Positions 50,858 to 59,458 of a stretch of DNA of 64,000 nucleotides are shown here, one piece after another. The stretch covers positions 6,112,501 through 6,176,500 of the forward strand of contig JADJPE010000005.1 of assembly GCA_016713425.1 (NCBI GenBank), given 5' to 3'. Within the stretch, counting starts at the first letter, position 1. Every line of letters starts with the position of its first letter. This stretch comes from Deltaproteobacteria bacterium (GTDB taxonomy: Bacteria; Myxococcota; Kuafuiibacteriia; Kuafuiibacteriales; Kuafuiibacteriaceae). Under the pieces are notes generated by a model, which worked only from the letters and a program-made list of their open reading frames with translations, was not told where the DNA came from and ran no database searches. The position numbers were made by a program, and so were the translations under genes.

Positions 50858-52387
50858 CTATCCGATGAGGCTGTGGGTTCGCCCGCGGTTCCGATAGGGC
50901 CGCGAGATCATGGCGTCGAGGACGTCGGTATCGAGGCCATGGAGGTCGAGTCCGAGCTGGCGCGCGACGGGCGCAAAGCACCTGTGAAGCGCCTGCGTCC
51001 AGGGGTCGCGACACGAGCTCGGATCCTCGTGCGCATTCCAGCGCGCAAGGAGCTCATCAACCTGGAGGAAGGCGTCCGCGCACTTCAGATAATCGGGAAA
51101 GTTGGGCGACTCGACCATGGCCCGTCGGTCGGCTGGGTCCAATGCCTCGAAGACCTCCATGAGCCTTTGACGCTTCTCGGCGGCCAATCCATGGACGAGA
51201 CGGTGCGAGCCGTGGTGCCGAACGCAGCCCAGATCGGCATCCTTCAGCATCTCGATCCGCCCAGTGAGCGGGTCCGTGAACCCGTTTCCCGCGAGCACAC
51301 CTTGGTACCATTGTTCGACCGCACTGATCTCGGAGGCGCAGCCGGCTGACTCGAGCCGGATGTCACGAATCGCCCTGACCATCGCGGCCAGCTCGTCCGG
51401 CGAGCGGCGACGAATGACCCCCGGTTCGCCCGAATAGGCCGGATCTCGCTCTCGGACGAGCCCCTCGTCGCGAAGACGCTCGGCGAAAGTCTCGAGGAGA
51501 AGGGCATGGCGACGTTGAAGCACATAGGCCTCTCGAAAAAGGACGTAGGCCTCCTTCTTCTTGCCTTGGCGAAATGCTCGACTCGCCTTCCGCTCGGTGC
51601 GGGCTGCGGCCAGCTCGAGCGACCGCAGTGTCGCTGCGTGGTCCTTGTGCTTGCCACCAAGCGCCGATCGGCCAAGGCCGACGACGCGCATCGCGACCAG
51701 GAATTGGAGATTCTCACGCAGCACTAGCCGTGCCGTCTTGAAGTCGCCATCGCGAAGCAAGGCCTCGCCCACGCCGATGACGGAGATCGCCGCCAACTCA
51801 TCGAAGACGCGCCGCGCCCCGTGCAAGAGCCCGTAGCCGTGAAGCGGGATCGGGCGCGCCAGATGAAGCGCCCGAACACCTTCGAGCGCCTGAAAAGACA
51901 CGATCGAGCGCAGATACCCGGTCCAATCCCAGGTCGCACGATCGTGATGGCCGCGGAGTTCGTGGTAGAGGTTCATTCCCGTGTGAAAGGTAGCCCCATC
52001 GATCGCGGCCGCCACCGCAGCCCGAGCAACCGCCGAGGTACGCAGCCCCAAAGATGCGCGGATTGCGAGCCCCGCTCGGCCTGCCCACAACCCTCGGAAG
52101 CCGGCCAGTGAGATGGCCGCGCAGCCCGTTCGTCCCGAGACGAGCGCCCCCAACGCCACCATCGCGTAGGTATCGGGGTCCTTGAGGATGCCGACCACGC
52201 CCTCGGCAAACGTCCTCGTCGTCTGCGCGAATCCGGTCGCTGCGTGGCACACCTTGGTTGAGAACGTCGAGAAAGTGTCTTTCGGCCGCGGCCCCGGCAC
52301 AGTTCTCGTCTTGGAGGCACCAGGCGCCGATGAAGACTCATTCAGGCGGCGGTCCTCGGACCGCGTGGTCACAGACGAAATCGGCAC
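50858..52387 (-). CDS. Hypothetical protein, helical, with hydrophobic N-terminal third
   Basis: A 509-residue protein with no recognised domain. Residues about 60-230 are rich in Ala, Gly and Leu, with helices that could be weakly membrane-associated (YAMVALGALVSGRTGCAAIS, AVARAAVAAAIDGATFHTGM). Residues 230-320 form a charged Lys/Arg/Ala coiled segment (TERKASRAFRQGKKKEAYVL). The C-terminal 180 residues contain several Cys/His/Trp (DLGCVRHHGSHRLVHG, ADAFLQVDELLARW). Starts at GTG 52387. Codon use fits neighbouring genes. Flanked by tRNA-Leu and the carboxyltransferase gene, both on the minus strand. Confidence 0.7.
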   Translation of the reverse strand: MPISSVTTRSEDRRLNESSSAPGASKTRTVPGPRPKDTFSTFSTKVCHAATGFAQTTRTFAEGVVGILKDPDTYAMVALGALVSGRTGCAAISLAGFRGLWAGRAGLAIRASLGLRTSAVARAAVAAAIDGATFHTGMNLYHELRGHHDRATWDWTGYLRSIVSFQALEGVRALHLARPIPLHGYGLLHGARRVFDELAAISVIGVGEALLRDGDFKTARLVLRENLQFLVAMRVVGLGRSALGGKHKDHAATLRSLELAAARTERKASRAFRQGKKKEAYVLFREAYVLQRRHALLLETFAERLRDEGLVRERDPAYSGEPGVIRRRSPDELAAMVRAIRDIRLESAGCASEISAVEQWYQGVLAGNGFTDPLTGRIEMLKDADLGCVRHHGSHRLVHGLAAEKRQRLMEVFEALDPADRRAMVESPNFPDYLKCADAFLQVDELLARWNAHEDPSSCRDPWTQALHRCFAPVARQLGLDLHGLDTDVLDAMISRPYRNRGRTHSLIG

Positions 52388-52479
52388 GCCCGCTGGTTAT
52401 CGAGACCCCACGGGCGTGGTTGCGGAGAACGCCCTCTCGATCACCACGCGGCCGAGGATCACCCCGAGTTTTGAGCCGA

Positions 52480-54036
52480 TCAAAGAGGTATGTTGCCGTG
52501 CTTTTTGGGTGGATTGCTCATGCGCTTGTTTCGCAGGATGTCGAGCGCACGGATCAGCTTCGGACGTAGGTCCGCGGGCATGATGACCTCGTCGATGTAC
52601 CCAAGCTCGGCCGCCTTGAAGGGATTCGCAAACTTCGACCGATACTCGGCGACAAGTTCCGCGCGGCGCTGCTCAGGATCGGCGGCCTTCGCCAGTTCGT
52701 CGCGAAAGATGATGTTGACGGCCCCGGCCGGCCCCATCACCGCGATCTCGGCGGTCGGAAAGGCATAGTTGAGGTCCGCGCGAATGTGCTTCGACGCCAT
52801 GACATCGTACGCGCCGCCGTAGGCCTTGCGCGTGATGACCGTGACCTTGGGAACCGTCGCTTCGGTGTAGGCGTAGAGCAGCTTCGCGCCATGGCGAATG
52901 ATGCCGCCGTGCTCTTGCTCAGTGCCAGGCATGAACCCGGGCACGTCGACCAACGTGACAATCGGGATATTGAAGCAATCGCAGAAGCGTACGAAACGGG
53001 CCGCCTTCACCGAGGCATTGATGTCGAGGCAGCCGGCTAGGACCATGGGATTGTTGCCGACGATCCCCACCGAGCGCCCATTGAGCCTCGCGAACCCAAC
53101 GATGATGTTCTCGGCAAAATGGCGATGAACTTCAAAGAAATCACCGTCGTCAACGGCCGCCTCGATGACCTGGCGCATCTCATACGGCTTCTCGGGCGAC
53201 TCCGGTACGATGTTGGATAACACCGGGTCACGCCGGTTCGGGTCGTCGGCCGTTGGCCGTGTCGGCGGGTCCTCGGTGTTGTTCTGCGGAAGAAAAGACA
53301 GCAGTCGGCGCGCGGTATCGAGGGCGAGTGGTTCATCGACCGCCGAAAAATGAGCCACGCCACTTTTTGTGGTATGGGGCTCGGCCCCACCCAGGTCCGC
53401 CTTCGTGACGTCCTCGTGCGTCACGGCCTTAATGACATCGGGGCCGGTGACGAACATGAAGCTCGTGTCGTCCGTCATGATCGTGAAATCGGTGATGGCC
53501 GGCGAATAGACCGCCCCGCCCGCACAGGGTCCCAAGATGAGGCTGACTTGCGGCACGACGCCCGACGCAAGGACGTTGCGCTTGAAGATCTCCGCATAGC
53601 CGGCCAGCGACTGCACGCCTTCTTGAATGCGAGCGCCGCCCGAGTCATTCAGCCCGATCACGGGAGCCCCGGTGCGCATCGCCAGATCCATGATCTTGCA
53701 AACCTTCTCCGCATACGTCTCGGACAGCGCGCCTCCAAATACCGTAAAATCCTGCGCGAAGACGTAGACATCACGCCCATCGATCTTTCCGACCCCTGTC
53801 ACGACCCCATCACCCGGGATGCGCTGCGCCTCCATCCCGAAGTCCTGACACCGATGAAGTCGCAACGCGTCCATCTCGACGAACGAGCCAGGGTCGAGCA
53901 GCAGCCGGAGCCTCTCTCTCGCGGTCAACTTACCTTGCGCATGCTGACGCTCGATCCGCCGAGTACCGCCTCCGGCTTCCGCCTCTGCAAGGCGCGCCTT
54001 CAGCGTTTGTACGTTCCCGTGACTTTCAGCCGACAC
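52480..54036 (-). CDS. pccB: Acyl-CoA carboxylase carboxyltransferase subunit (propionyl-CoA carboxylase beta type)
   Basis: Transfers carboxyl from biotin to propionyl- or acetyl-CoA. 518 residues. Motifs: ERQHAQGKLTARERLRLLLD at the start, GLNDSGGARIQEGV (acyl-CoA oxyanion hole), LILGPCAGGAVYSPAI, FVTGPDVIKAV, VDVPGFMPGTEQEHGGIIRHGAKLLYAY and KAYGGAYDVMASKH. This matches the PCC-beta/methylmalonyl-CoA carboxyltransferase 12S group rather than AccD. It could pair with AccB/AccC encoded at 40-42 kb. Starts at GTG 54036. A 13-copy heptamer repeat lies 64-159 bases upstream of the start. Confidence 0.93.
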   Translation of the reverse strand: MSAESHGNVQTLKARLAEAEAGGGTRRIERQHAQGKLTARERLRLLLDPGSFVEMDALRLHRCQDFGMEAQRIPGDGVVTGVGKIDGRDVYVFAQDFTVFGGALSETYAEKVCKIMDLAMRTGAPVIGLNDSGGARIQEGVQSLAGYAEIFKRNVLASGVVPQVSLILGPCAGGAVYSPAITDFTIMTDDTSFMFVTGPDVIKAVTHEDVTKADLGGAEPHTTKSGVAHFSAVDEPLALDTARRLLSFLPQNNTEDPPTRPTADDPNRRDPVLSNIVPESPEKPYEMRQVIEAAVDDGDFFEVHRHFAENIIVGFARLNGRSVGIVGNNPMVLAGCLDINASVKAARFVRFCDCFNIPIVTLVDVPGFMPGTEQEHGGIIRHGAKLLYAYTEATVPKVTVITRKAYGGAYDVMASKHIRADLNYAFPTAEIAVMGPAGAVNIIFRDELAKAADPEQRRAELVAEYRSKFANPFKAAELGYIDEVIMPADLRPKLIRALDILRNKRMSNPPKKHGNIPL

Positions 54037-54099
54037 GGGGCGACCCTAGTCTCAGCGAAGGCGGGATTCTAGGAAAAACATCCACGGACTTTGCCCCAC

Positions 54100-54195
54100 G
54101 GGAGCTGGGAGCTGGGAGCTGGGAGCTGGGAGCTGGGAGCTGGGAGCTGGGAGCTGGGAGCTGGGAGCTGGGAGCTGGGAGCTGGGAGCTGGGAG
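54100..54195. repeat. VNTR: 13 perfect tandem copies of gggagct plus a partial copy
   Basis: Ninety-one bases of uninterrupted heptamer followed by gggag, between the recA stop and the start of the carboxyltransferase gene. The gap from 54037 to 54312 holds no other recognisable feature. Such a perfect array is expected to change copy number by slippage. Because 7 is not a multiple of 3 and the array is outside genes, an effect would be on promoter spacing or mRNA structure of the carboxyltransferase gene. Confidence 0.95.
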
Positions 54196-54312
54196 TAGAG
54201 GACGGCGAACAGCAATCAGAGCGGGGGATGTGAATGAGATCGCCACACCATGACACCATGATGCTCCCTCGATGTCTGCGAAAGAGCGGCTCGAAATCTG
54301 AGCCGAGCGCAT

Positions 54313-55431
54313 CTAGCGCGCTGCAGAACCCTTCTTCTTCTGGGGAATGGGCGTCACATTATCCTGCGCCGCCGCGGACTCGGCAGGCTTGTCTTCCGAC
54401 GCGGCGGGAATCAACCCAAAGTGACGGCGGATCCTCAGCTCGACGTCCGCCGCCAACTCCTTGTTCTCGATCAAAAACGCCCGAGCATTGTCCCGCCCCT
54501 GACCGATCCGGTTCCCACCATACGAGAACCACGCACCAGACTTATCGACGATGCCGAGATCGCTTCCAAGATCCACCAGCTCTCCGGTTTTCGACACGCC
54601 TTCGCCATACATGATGTCGAACTCGACCTCCTTGAAGGGCGGCGCGAGCTTGTTCTTGACGACGCGAACCCGAGTCCGATTCCCGACGTTCTCCTCACCC
54701 TTCTTGATCGAGCCGATTCGGCGAATGTCGAGCCGTTGAGACGCATAAAACTTCAAGGCATTGCCGCCCGTCGTCGTTTCCGGAGAGCCAAACATGACGC
54801 CGATCTTCATGCGAATCTGGTTGATGAAGACGACACACGTCTTTGACTTCGAGATCGACGATGTGAGCTTGCGCAGCGCCTGACTCATCAGACGCGCCTG
54901 CAACCCCACATGAGAGTCACCCATTTCGCCCTCGATCTCAGCCTTTGGAACCAGCGCCGCCACGGAGTCGATGACCACCAGATCGACGGCATTGGAACGC
55001 ACCAGCATGTCGGTGATCTCCAGCGCCTGCTCGCCCGTGTCAGGCTGAGAGATCAGAAGGTCTGCGGTGTTCACGCCGAGCTTCTTCGCATAGCTGACGT
55101 CCAACGCGTGCTCCGCATCGACGAAGGCACACGTGCCCCCAGCACGTTGCGCTTCCGCAACGGCGTGGAGCGTCAAAGTGGTCTTGCCGGACGACTCAGG
55201 CCCGTAGATCTCAACGACCCGACCTCGCGCCAACCCGCCGACCCCGAGAGCGACATCGAGGCCGATCGACCCGGTCGAGATCGTCTCGATCCCTGCCGGT
55301 CCGGCTTGATTGTCGCCCATGCGCATGATGGCACCCTTGCCGAACTGCTTCTCGATCGTGGCCATCGTAAGTTCGATGGTCTTCAGGCGATCCTCTAGTG
55401 ACACTGCTTTGATTCCGTCGCTCTTGGACAT
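54313..55431 (-). CDS. recA: Recombinase RecA
   Basis: DNA strand-exchange protein and co-protease for LexA. 372 residues. Walker A is GPESSGKTT, Walker B is LVVIDSVAALVPK, the L1 loop region is EIEGEMGDSHVGLQARLMSQ, the L2 region includes FINQIRMKIGVMFGSPETTT, and GGNALKFYASQRLDIRRIG follows. The C-terminus ends with a Lys-rich KKKGSAAR. ATG at 55431 is preferred over an in-frame TTG at 55440. It follows cinA by 75 bases, as in many bacteria; a possible operator lies in that gap. Confidence 0.97.
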   Translation of the reverse strand: MSKSDGIKAVSLEDRLKTIELTMATIEKQFGKGAIMRMGDNQAGPAGIETISTGSIGLDVALGVGGLARGRVVEIYGPESSGKTTLTLHAVAEAQRAGGTCAFVDAEHALDVSYAKKLGVNTADLLISQPDTGEQALEITDMLVRSNAVDLVVIDSVAALVPKAEIEGEMGDSHVGLQARLMSQALRKLTSSISKSKTCVVFINQIRMKIGVMFGSPETTTGGNALKFYASQRLDIRRIGSIKKGEENVGNRTRVRVVKNKLAPPFKEVEFDIMYGEGVSKTGELVDLGSDLGIVDKSGAWFSYGGNRIGQGRDNARAFLIENKELAADVELRIRRHFGLIPAASEDKPAESAAAQDNVTPIPQKKKGSAAR

Positions 55432-55441
55432 GGCCGGCAAC

Positions 55442-55456
55442 CTGACACATGTTCAG
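55442..55456 (-). promoter_or_regulatory. Possible SOS-type operator before recA
   Basis: The dyad CTGACACATGTTCAG (arms CTGA/TCAG around ACATGT-like core) lies 10-25 bases upstream of the recA ATG, partly following a TTGACC sequence on the minus strand. It contains GTTCAG, shared with the LexA box described for Myxococcus, but the spacing to the other half differs from that consensus by one base. LexA binding is a guess. Confidence 0.35.
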
Positions 55457-55506
55457 TACATGGTCAAGAGTGCTTCTATATCTTGTGGGAACAAAACCTA
55501 GAACAC

Positions 55507-56772
55507 CTATGGATAGCGTTCGAGCCGTCTCCGCACGAAGTCGAGCGCCCAGGTCGCGGAGGACGACCGTACCCGCGCCCGATCTCCGGGAAGCTGAATG
55601 CGCGACGTGTCGGACCCCGCCGCGTCCGCAATCCCGACGTACACCAATCCGACCGGTTTCGTAGGACGCCCGCCCGAGGGACCGGCGACGCCGGTGACCG
55701 AAAGCCCAACGCTCGCACCGAGCCGGGCGCGCACCCCGATCGCCATCGCCTCCGCAACCTCAGCGCTCACCGCACCGCATTGGGAGAGCATCGCTTCGTC
55801 AACGCCGAGCAGATGACATTTCACAGCATCCGCATAGCTCACGACGCCCCCCAAGAGACTCCGCGAAGCACCCGGGACATCGGTCAGCTGCTTCGTGATA
55901 AGACCACCGGTACACGACTCCGCGACCGCCAACGTCTGTCCTTTGGCTTCGAGTTTCTCCAGAACGACCGTCTCGAGCGTCGCATCATCGCGGCCGAAGA
56001 TCCGCGAACCAAGAACCTCAGACAGATCTGCCTCGGCAGCGTCGAGAACACGCGTTCCGTCGCTCGTCTCCGAGTCGACGAGCATCTTCACGTGATTCTC
56101 GAGGCCCAGCGTTCGGAAGCCCCACACGACTCTCCGATGCTGCGCCATCACATCGCGGATCTCATGCTCGAGCCGACTCTCGCCGAGACCGATCACCTTG
56201 ATCGTGCGCCGCTTGCGCACGAAGCGATCGCAATCGGGCTTGGGATCGGATCCGGACGCAAGTCGTGGGAGTATTTCGCGCACCATGAGGTCGCGCACCT
56301 CAGAAGGAACACCCGGCAGCAAGAAGATGGGTATTCCGAGAATCCGCGCCAAGAACCCGGGCGCAGTGCCCGCCCGATTCGGAATCACGACCCCGCGCGA
56401 CGGAACCATCGCCTGCCGCTCGTTGTTCGGCATCATCTCGCGACCGAACGAACGGAAGCGATCCCGAATCGCGGCCAGCGTCGCTTCATCCCGCCGAAGA
56501 CCCACCCCCATCGCGCGCGCCAAAGCCTCCATGGTGAGGTCGTCACACGTCGGACCAAGGCCGCCGCACGAGATCACCGCATCAGCTCGCGTCACGGCTT
56601 CCCGAAAGACCTCCACGATGGCCTCGACCTGGTCCGGGACCGTGGTGTGCCGAACCACCCGCCAGCCCGCTTGCTCCAAGACTTGGTCGAGATAGTTCGA
56701 ATTGGTGTCTATCGTCTCGCCCGAGAGCAACTCGTCGCCCACCGTGACGATCTCCACGCGCCTCAGAGACAT
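55507..56772 (-). CDS. cinA: CinA family protein (nicotinamide-nucleotide amidase / ADP-ribose pyrophosphatase-like)
   Basis: 421 residues in two domains. The N-terminal molybdopterin-binding-like COG1058 domain has EIVTVGDELLSGETIDTNSN and ISCGGLGPTCDDLTMEALA. The C-terminal amidase domain has LAVAESCTGGLITKQL (catalytic Ser/Lys region), GGVVSYADAVKCHLLGV and VTGVAGPSGG. It recycles nicotinamide mononucleotide; historically linked with recA in competence operons, and recA is next here. The ATG is preceded by GAGG six bases upstream, within a repeat unit. Confidence 0.95.
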   Translation of the reverse strand: MSLRRVEIVTVGDELLSGETIDTNSNYLDQVLEQAGWRVVRHTTVPDQVEAIVEVFREAVTRADAVISCGGLGPTCDDLTMEALARAMGVGLRRDEATLAAIRDRFRSFGREMMPNNERQAMVPSRGVVIPNRAGTAPGFLARILGIPIFLLPGVPSEVRDLMVREILPRLASGSDPKPDCDRFVRKRRTIKVIGLGESRLEHEIRDVMAQHRRVVWGFRTLGLENHVKMLVDSETSDGTRVLDAAEADLSEVLGSRIFGRDDATLETVVLEKLEAKGQTLAVAESCTGGLITKQLTDVPGASRSLLGGVVSYADAVKCHLLGVDEAMLSQCGAVSAEVAEAMAIGVRARLGASVGLSVTGVAGPSGGRPTKPVGLVYVGIADAAGSDTSRIQLPGDRARVRSSSATWALDFVRRRLERYP

Positions 56773-56813
56773 ACGCTTCCTCGCCTACGCTTCCTCGCCT
56801 ACGCTTCCTCGCT
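56773..56813. repeat. Three copies of a 14-base repeat carrying the cinA ribosome site
   Basis: The unit acgcttcctcgcct recurs at 56773, 56787 and (one base shorter) 56801. On the minus strand each copy contains GAGGAAGCGT, so the cinA Shine-Dalgarno sequence is part of the repeat. Confidence 0.85.
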
Positions 56814-56831
56814 ACGCGACGCTACGCCGAG

Positions 56832-59297
56832 CTACGGTCGACAAACACCCCGATAGCTGGCGGTCACCTGCCCCCCCGGTCGAGGCACCGCCGTTCCGTG
56901 AAACACGATCGAGTTGCTCGCCGCTTGGTACGTGTACCCTTCCCTCGCATCGACCGTGACCGACGAGCCATCCACAAAGACCCGCAGCGTGCCCGGATCG
57001 GCCGCCTGGCTCAGCTCCCACTCATCGATTGGCGTGAAGACATCAAGCCCGAGATCGCGGAGCACGGGTTGCCAATCGGCTTGGCAGATATTGATGAACT
57101 GCCCACCCATCTCTTCGGTCATCCACTTGTAACGGTAGCCGGGCGCAGACTGATCGGGTCCGGCTTCACACGGCTCATCCACCGGCCCTGCGATCGCATG
57201 GACGACGACCCGATCCGGACGATGGGCACCTTTGATCGCGCGAAAATAGTCCCGCAGCACGACATTCGACTCTGACGCTTGATCGTCTTCATCGGACAGC
57301 GTCACGATCGCCAGCTTCGCGTCCGGCCGAAGGAATCCGACGTTCGGATTCTTCGCTGGGTCCTGGAGCTTCGGATCCAACACTCGTTCGAGCGCTCGCT
57401 TCGCCGCGCCAAGCCCAGACTCAGCCGTCCCTGGCCCGCTCGTACCCACATCGAAGGTGCACGCGAACGCTTCCTCCCTCGTCGCGAGATCCGCGTAATC
57501 GCCGCTGATGATCGGTGGGTGCGGATAACACCGTTGAAAATAGCCCGCGTAATCGGACTGCGCATCGGTCGTCGTCACCGCCATCTGATAGCTCGCGCGC
57601 TGCGTCGCGGCGTAGCCGACGAACTGTGACAGGTTGTCGATGAGCCTTGCTTGCTCATCAAACATCGAACCACTATCGTCGATCACCCAAAGGATATCGA
57701 CCTTCGGTCCATCCGGCTGAGTGAACACATCGGTCGCAACCGTGTCTTCGGCCGCGCGACCCCGCAACACGATCCGCGCGGGGCTCTTCGGACCGTTGTG
57801 GTGAACGATGAGCGTACTCGCGTGCTCGACCGGTTCCAGACGCTCAGGAAAGAACTGCAAGAAGATGCGCATTTCGCCGCGCTCCCTGGGAATGATCACC
57901 GGTCTTCCCCAGTCATCCTCCGGCCGCCCATCGACCGTTACCCCCGTCACCTCGAAAACGCCGTCGCCGCTCGGATCCATTTCGATTCGGTCGACGATCA
58001 GGTCACCCGCACCCACGCTGTACACTTGCACGTAGCGTGTCTGCGACGCACAAGACGACGAGGGCGTAGGCGGCTCGGCCGTGGCCTCGGGCCGATAGAT
58101 GACGGTTCCGAAATCAAGTGAAGGAGGGAAGACCTCCGCATGCGGGAACGCCGCGCTGCCGAAAAGCTCAACATCGAAGGCGCGATTCGCCGCATCGTTG
58201 GTGTTCAGGACCAACTGTCCACGATCACCGGTCTCCGCGAGCGCCTGGTACATCACGGGCACCGCGACAACGCCCCTCGCGGGAACCGGCATCGGAAAGG
58301 ACGCATCGTCGACCGAGAAATAGTCCACGCCGATCGCGACAAACGCCGACGTGATGGCCGCTTCTCGATCACACTCGTTTCGTACGAACACCGACCGTGT
58401 GGACACGCGTCCGGGGTCAATTTGCGCGAAATCGAGCCGGGACGGATAAGCGCTCAGGCACCCCGACAAAGGCTTCTCCCCTTCGAGCTGAATCGTGCGT
58501 TCAGTGCCCTCCGCCTCGAGAATTCGGAGCGGCCGAACGGGCGGGCCATCACCCCGCGGGATCCCGACATGACGCACACGGAACGAAAACGTCGAACCCG
58601 GCGAAACGACGACCGGGAGGGGCGCGAGGTCGACGAAATCGAAGACCAAACGATCGAGCGTCATGCGCACAATCTGACACTCCGAATCGTTGGCGGTAGC
58701 GACCGAGAATTCTTTGACCTCTCCGAGCTGAAGCTTCGCTTCCGAGGGCGTCACCTCGAACGCACAGGCTTCACGCGCCGATCCGAAGAGTGGGAAGGCC
58801 ACCTTGGGTGCAGCCGGATCGTTCGTTTCGATCCGAAGCACCGAACCAGACGTTCCGGGCTGATTCGGTGAGAAACGAATCCAGATCTCGCCTTGCCCCC
58901 CCGGGACAACGACGATTGGCGCACTGCTCACCCGAAACGCCTCGACATCGACCACCGACCCGGACAGCACAGCGACACCGAGATCTACACCGTCCTGACC
59001 AGACATCCGATCGACGGCGGACGTCGTCGTTGATGTCGACGCCGCTTCCGCTTCGGTGGGCGCATCCACGTAGACCCGATGAATCGTGAGCGGACCGTCG
59101 CCGCGATTCGATACGCGAATGATCCGTGGGTCGGCCTCGCTCCGACCGAGCGTAACGGCCTCGAACACGAGCGAAGTTCCGGCCTCCGGGTCGAGGACCA
59201 GGTGCGGCGCCGCAAGCCCAAAACGATCGTCTGAAGTGCACGAAGGCAAGACCGCCACCGCCACACACATCCAGCCCGACGCCAAGGCGATGCGCAC
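56832..59297 (-). CDS. Large lipoprotein with Ig-like (choice-of-anchor D) repeats and a VWA domain
   Basis: A surface or periplasmic protein of about 820 residues. From GTG at 59297 the N-terminus is a compact lipoprotein signal (RIALASGWMCVAVAVLPSC-TSDD). Several beta-sandwich modules of the ASPM-SPD-2-Hydin/choice-of-anchor D type follow, each with patterns like IRVSNRGDGPLTIHRVYV, IRFSPNQPGTSGSVLRIETN and SRLDFAQIDPGRVSTRSVFV. Residues about 560-760 are a VWA domain with the MIDAS motif VIDDSGSM. A final beta domain ends the protein. The frame is open to 59438, which would add an (ST)n stretch before the signal; the shorter start is preferred but not certain. Confidence 0.8.
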   Translation of the reverse strand: MRIALASGWMCVAVAVLPSCTSDDRFGLAAPHLVLDPEAGTSLVFEAVTLGRSEADPRIIRVSNRGDGPLTIHRVYVDAPTEAEAASTSTTTSAVDRMSGQDGVDLGVAVLSGSVVDVEAFRVSSAPIVVVPGGQGEIWIRFSPNQPGTSGSVLRIETNDPAAPKVAFPLFGSAREACAFEVTPSEAKLQLGEVKEFSVATANDSECQIVRMTLDRLVFDFVDLAPLPVVVSPGSTFSFRVRHVGIPRGDGPPVRPLRILEAEGTERTIQLEGEKPLSGCLSAYPSRLDFAQIDPGRVSTRSVFVRNECDREAAITSAFVAIGVDYFSVDDASFPMPVPARGVVAVPVMYQALAETGDRGQLVLNTNDAANRAFDVELFGSAAFPHAEVFPPSLDFGTVIYRPEATAEPPTPSSSCASQTRYVQVYSVGAGDLIVDRIEMDPSGDGVFEVTGVTVDGRPEDDWGRPVIIPRERGEMRIFLQFFPERLEPVEHASTLIVHHNGPKSPARIVLRGRAAEDTVATDVFTQPDGPKVDILWVIDDSGSMFDEQARLIDNLSQFVGYAATQRASYQMAVTTTDAQSDYAGYFQRCYPHPPIISGDYADLATREEAFACTFDVGTSGPGTAESGLGAAKRALERVLDPKLQDPAKNPNVGFLRPDAKLAIVTLSDEDDQASESNVVLRDYFRAIKGAHRPDRVVVHAIAGPVDEPCEAGPDQSAPGYRYKWMTEEMGGQFINICQADWQPVLRDLGLDVFTPIDEWELSQAADPGTLRVFVDGSSVTVDAREGYTYQAASNSIVFHGTAVPRPGGQVTASYRGVCRP

Positions 59298-59302
59298 GGC
59301 GC

Positions 59303-59352
59303 TCGAGGTCGAAGTCGAGGTCGAAGTCGAAGTCGAAGTCGAAGTCGAAATC
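59303..59352. repeat. Hexanucleotide repeat (gaagtc)n
   Basis: About eight copies with some gaggtc variants, immediately upstream of the GTG start of the VWA lipoprotein gene. If the longer frame is used it encodes alternating Ser-Thr. Confidence 0.85.
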
Positions 59353-59458
59353 GGGAGCGGGAGCGGGAGCGCCCGTGATGGGCCACGGCCCCATCGCCAC
59401 GAAGCAAACAGACCAAACCACAACTTCAAGTCCATCACGTTGACTCCGTCGACGAGGC

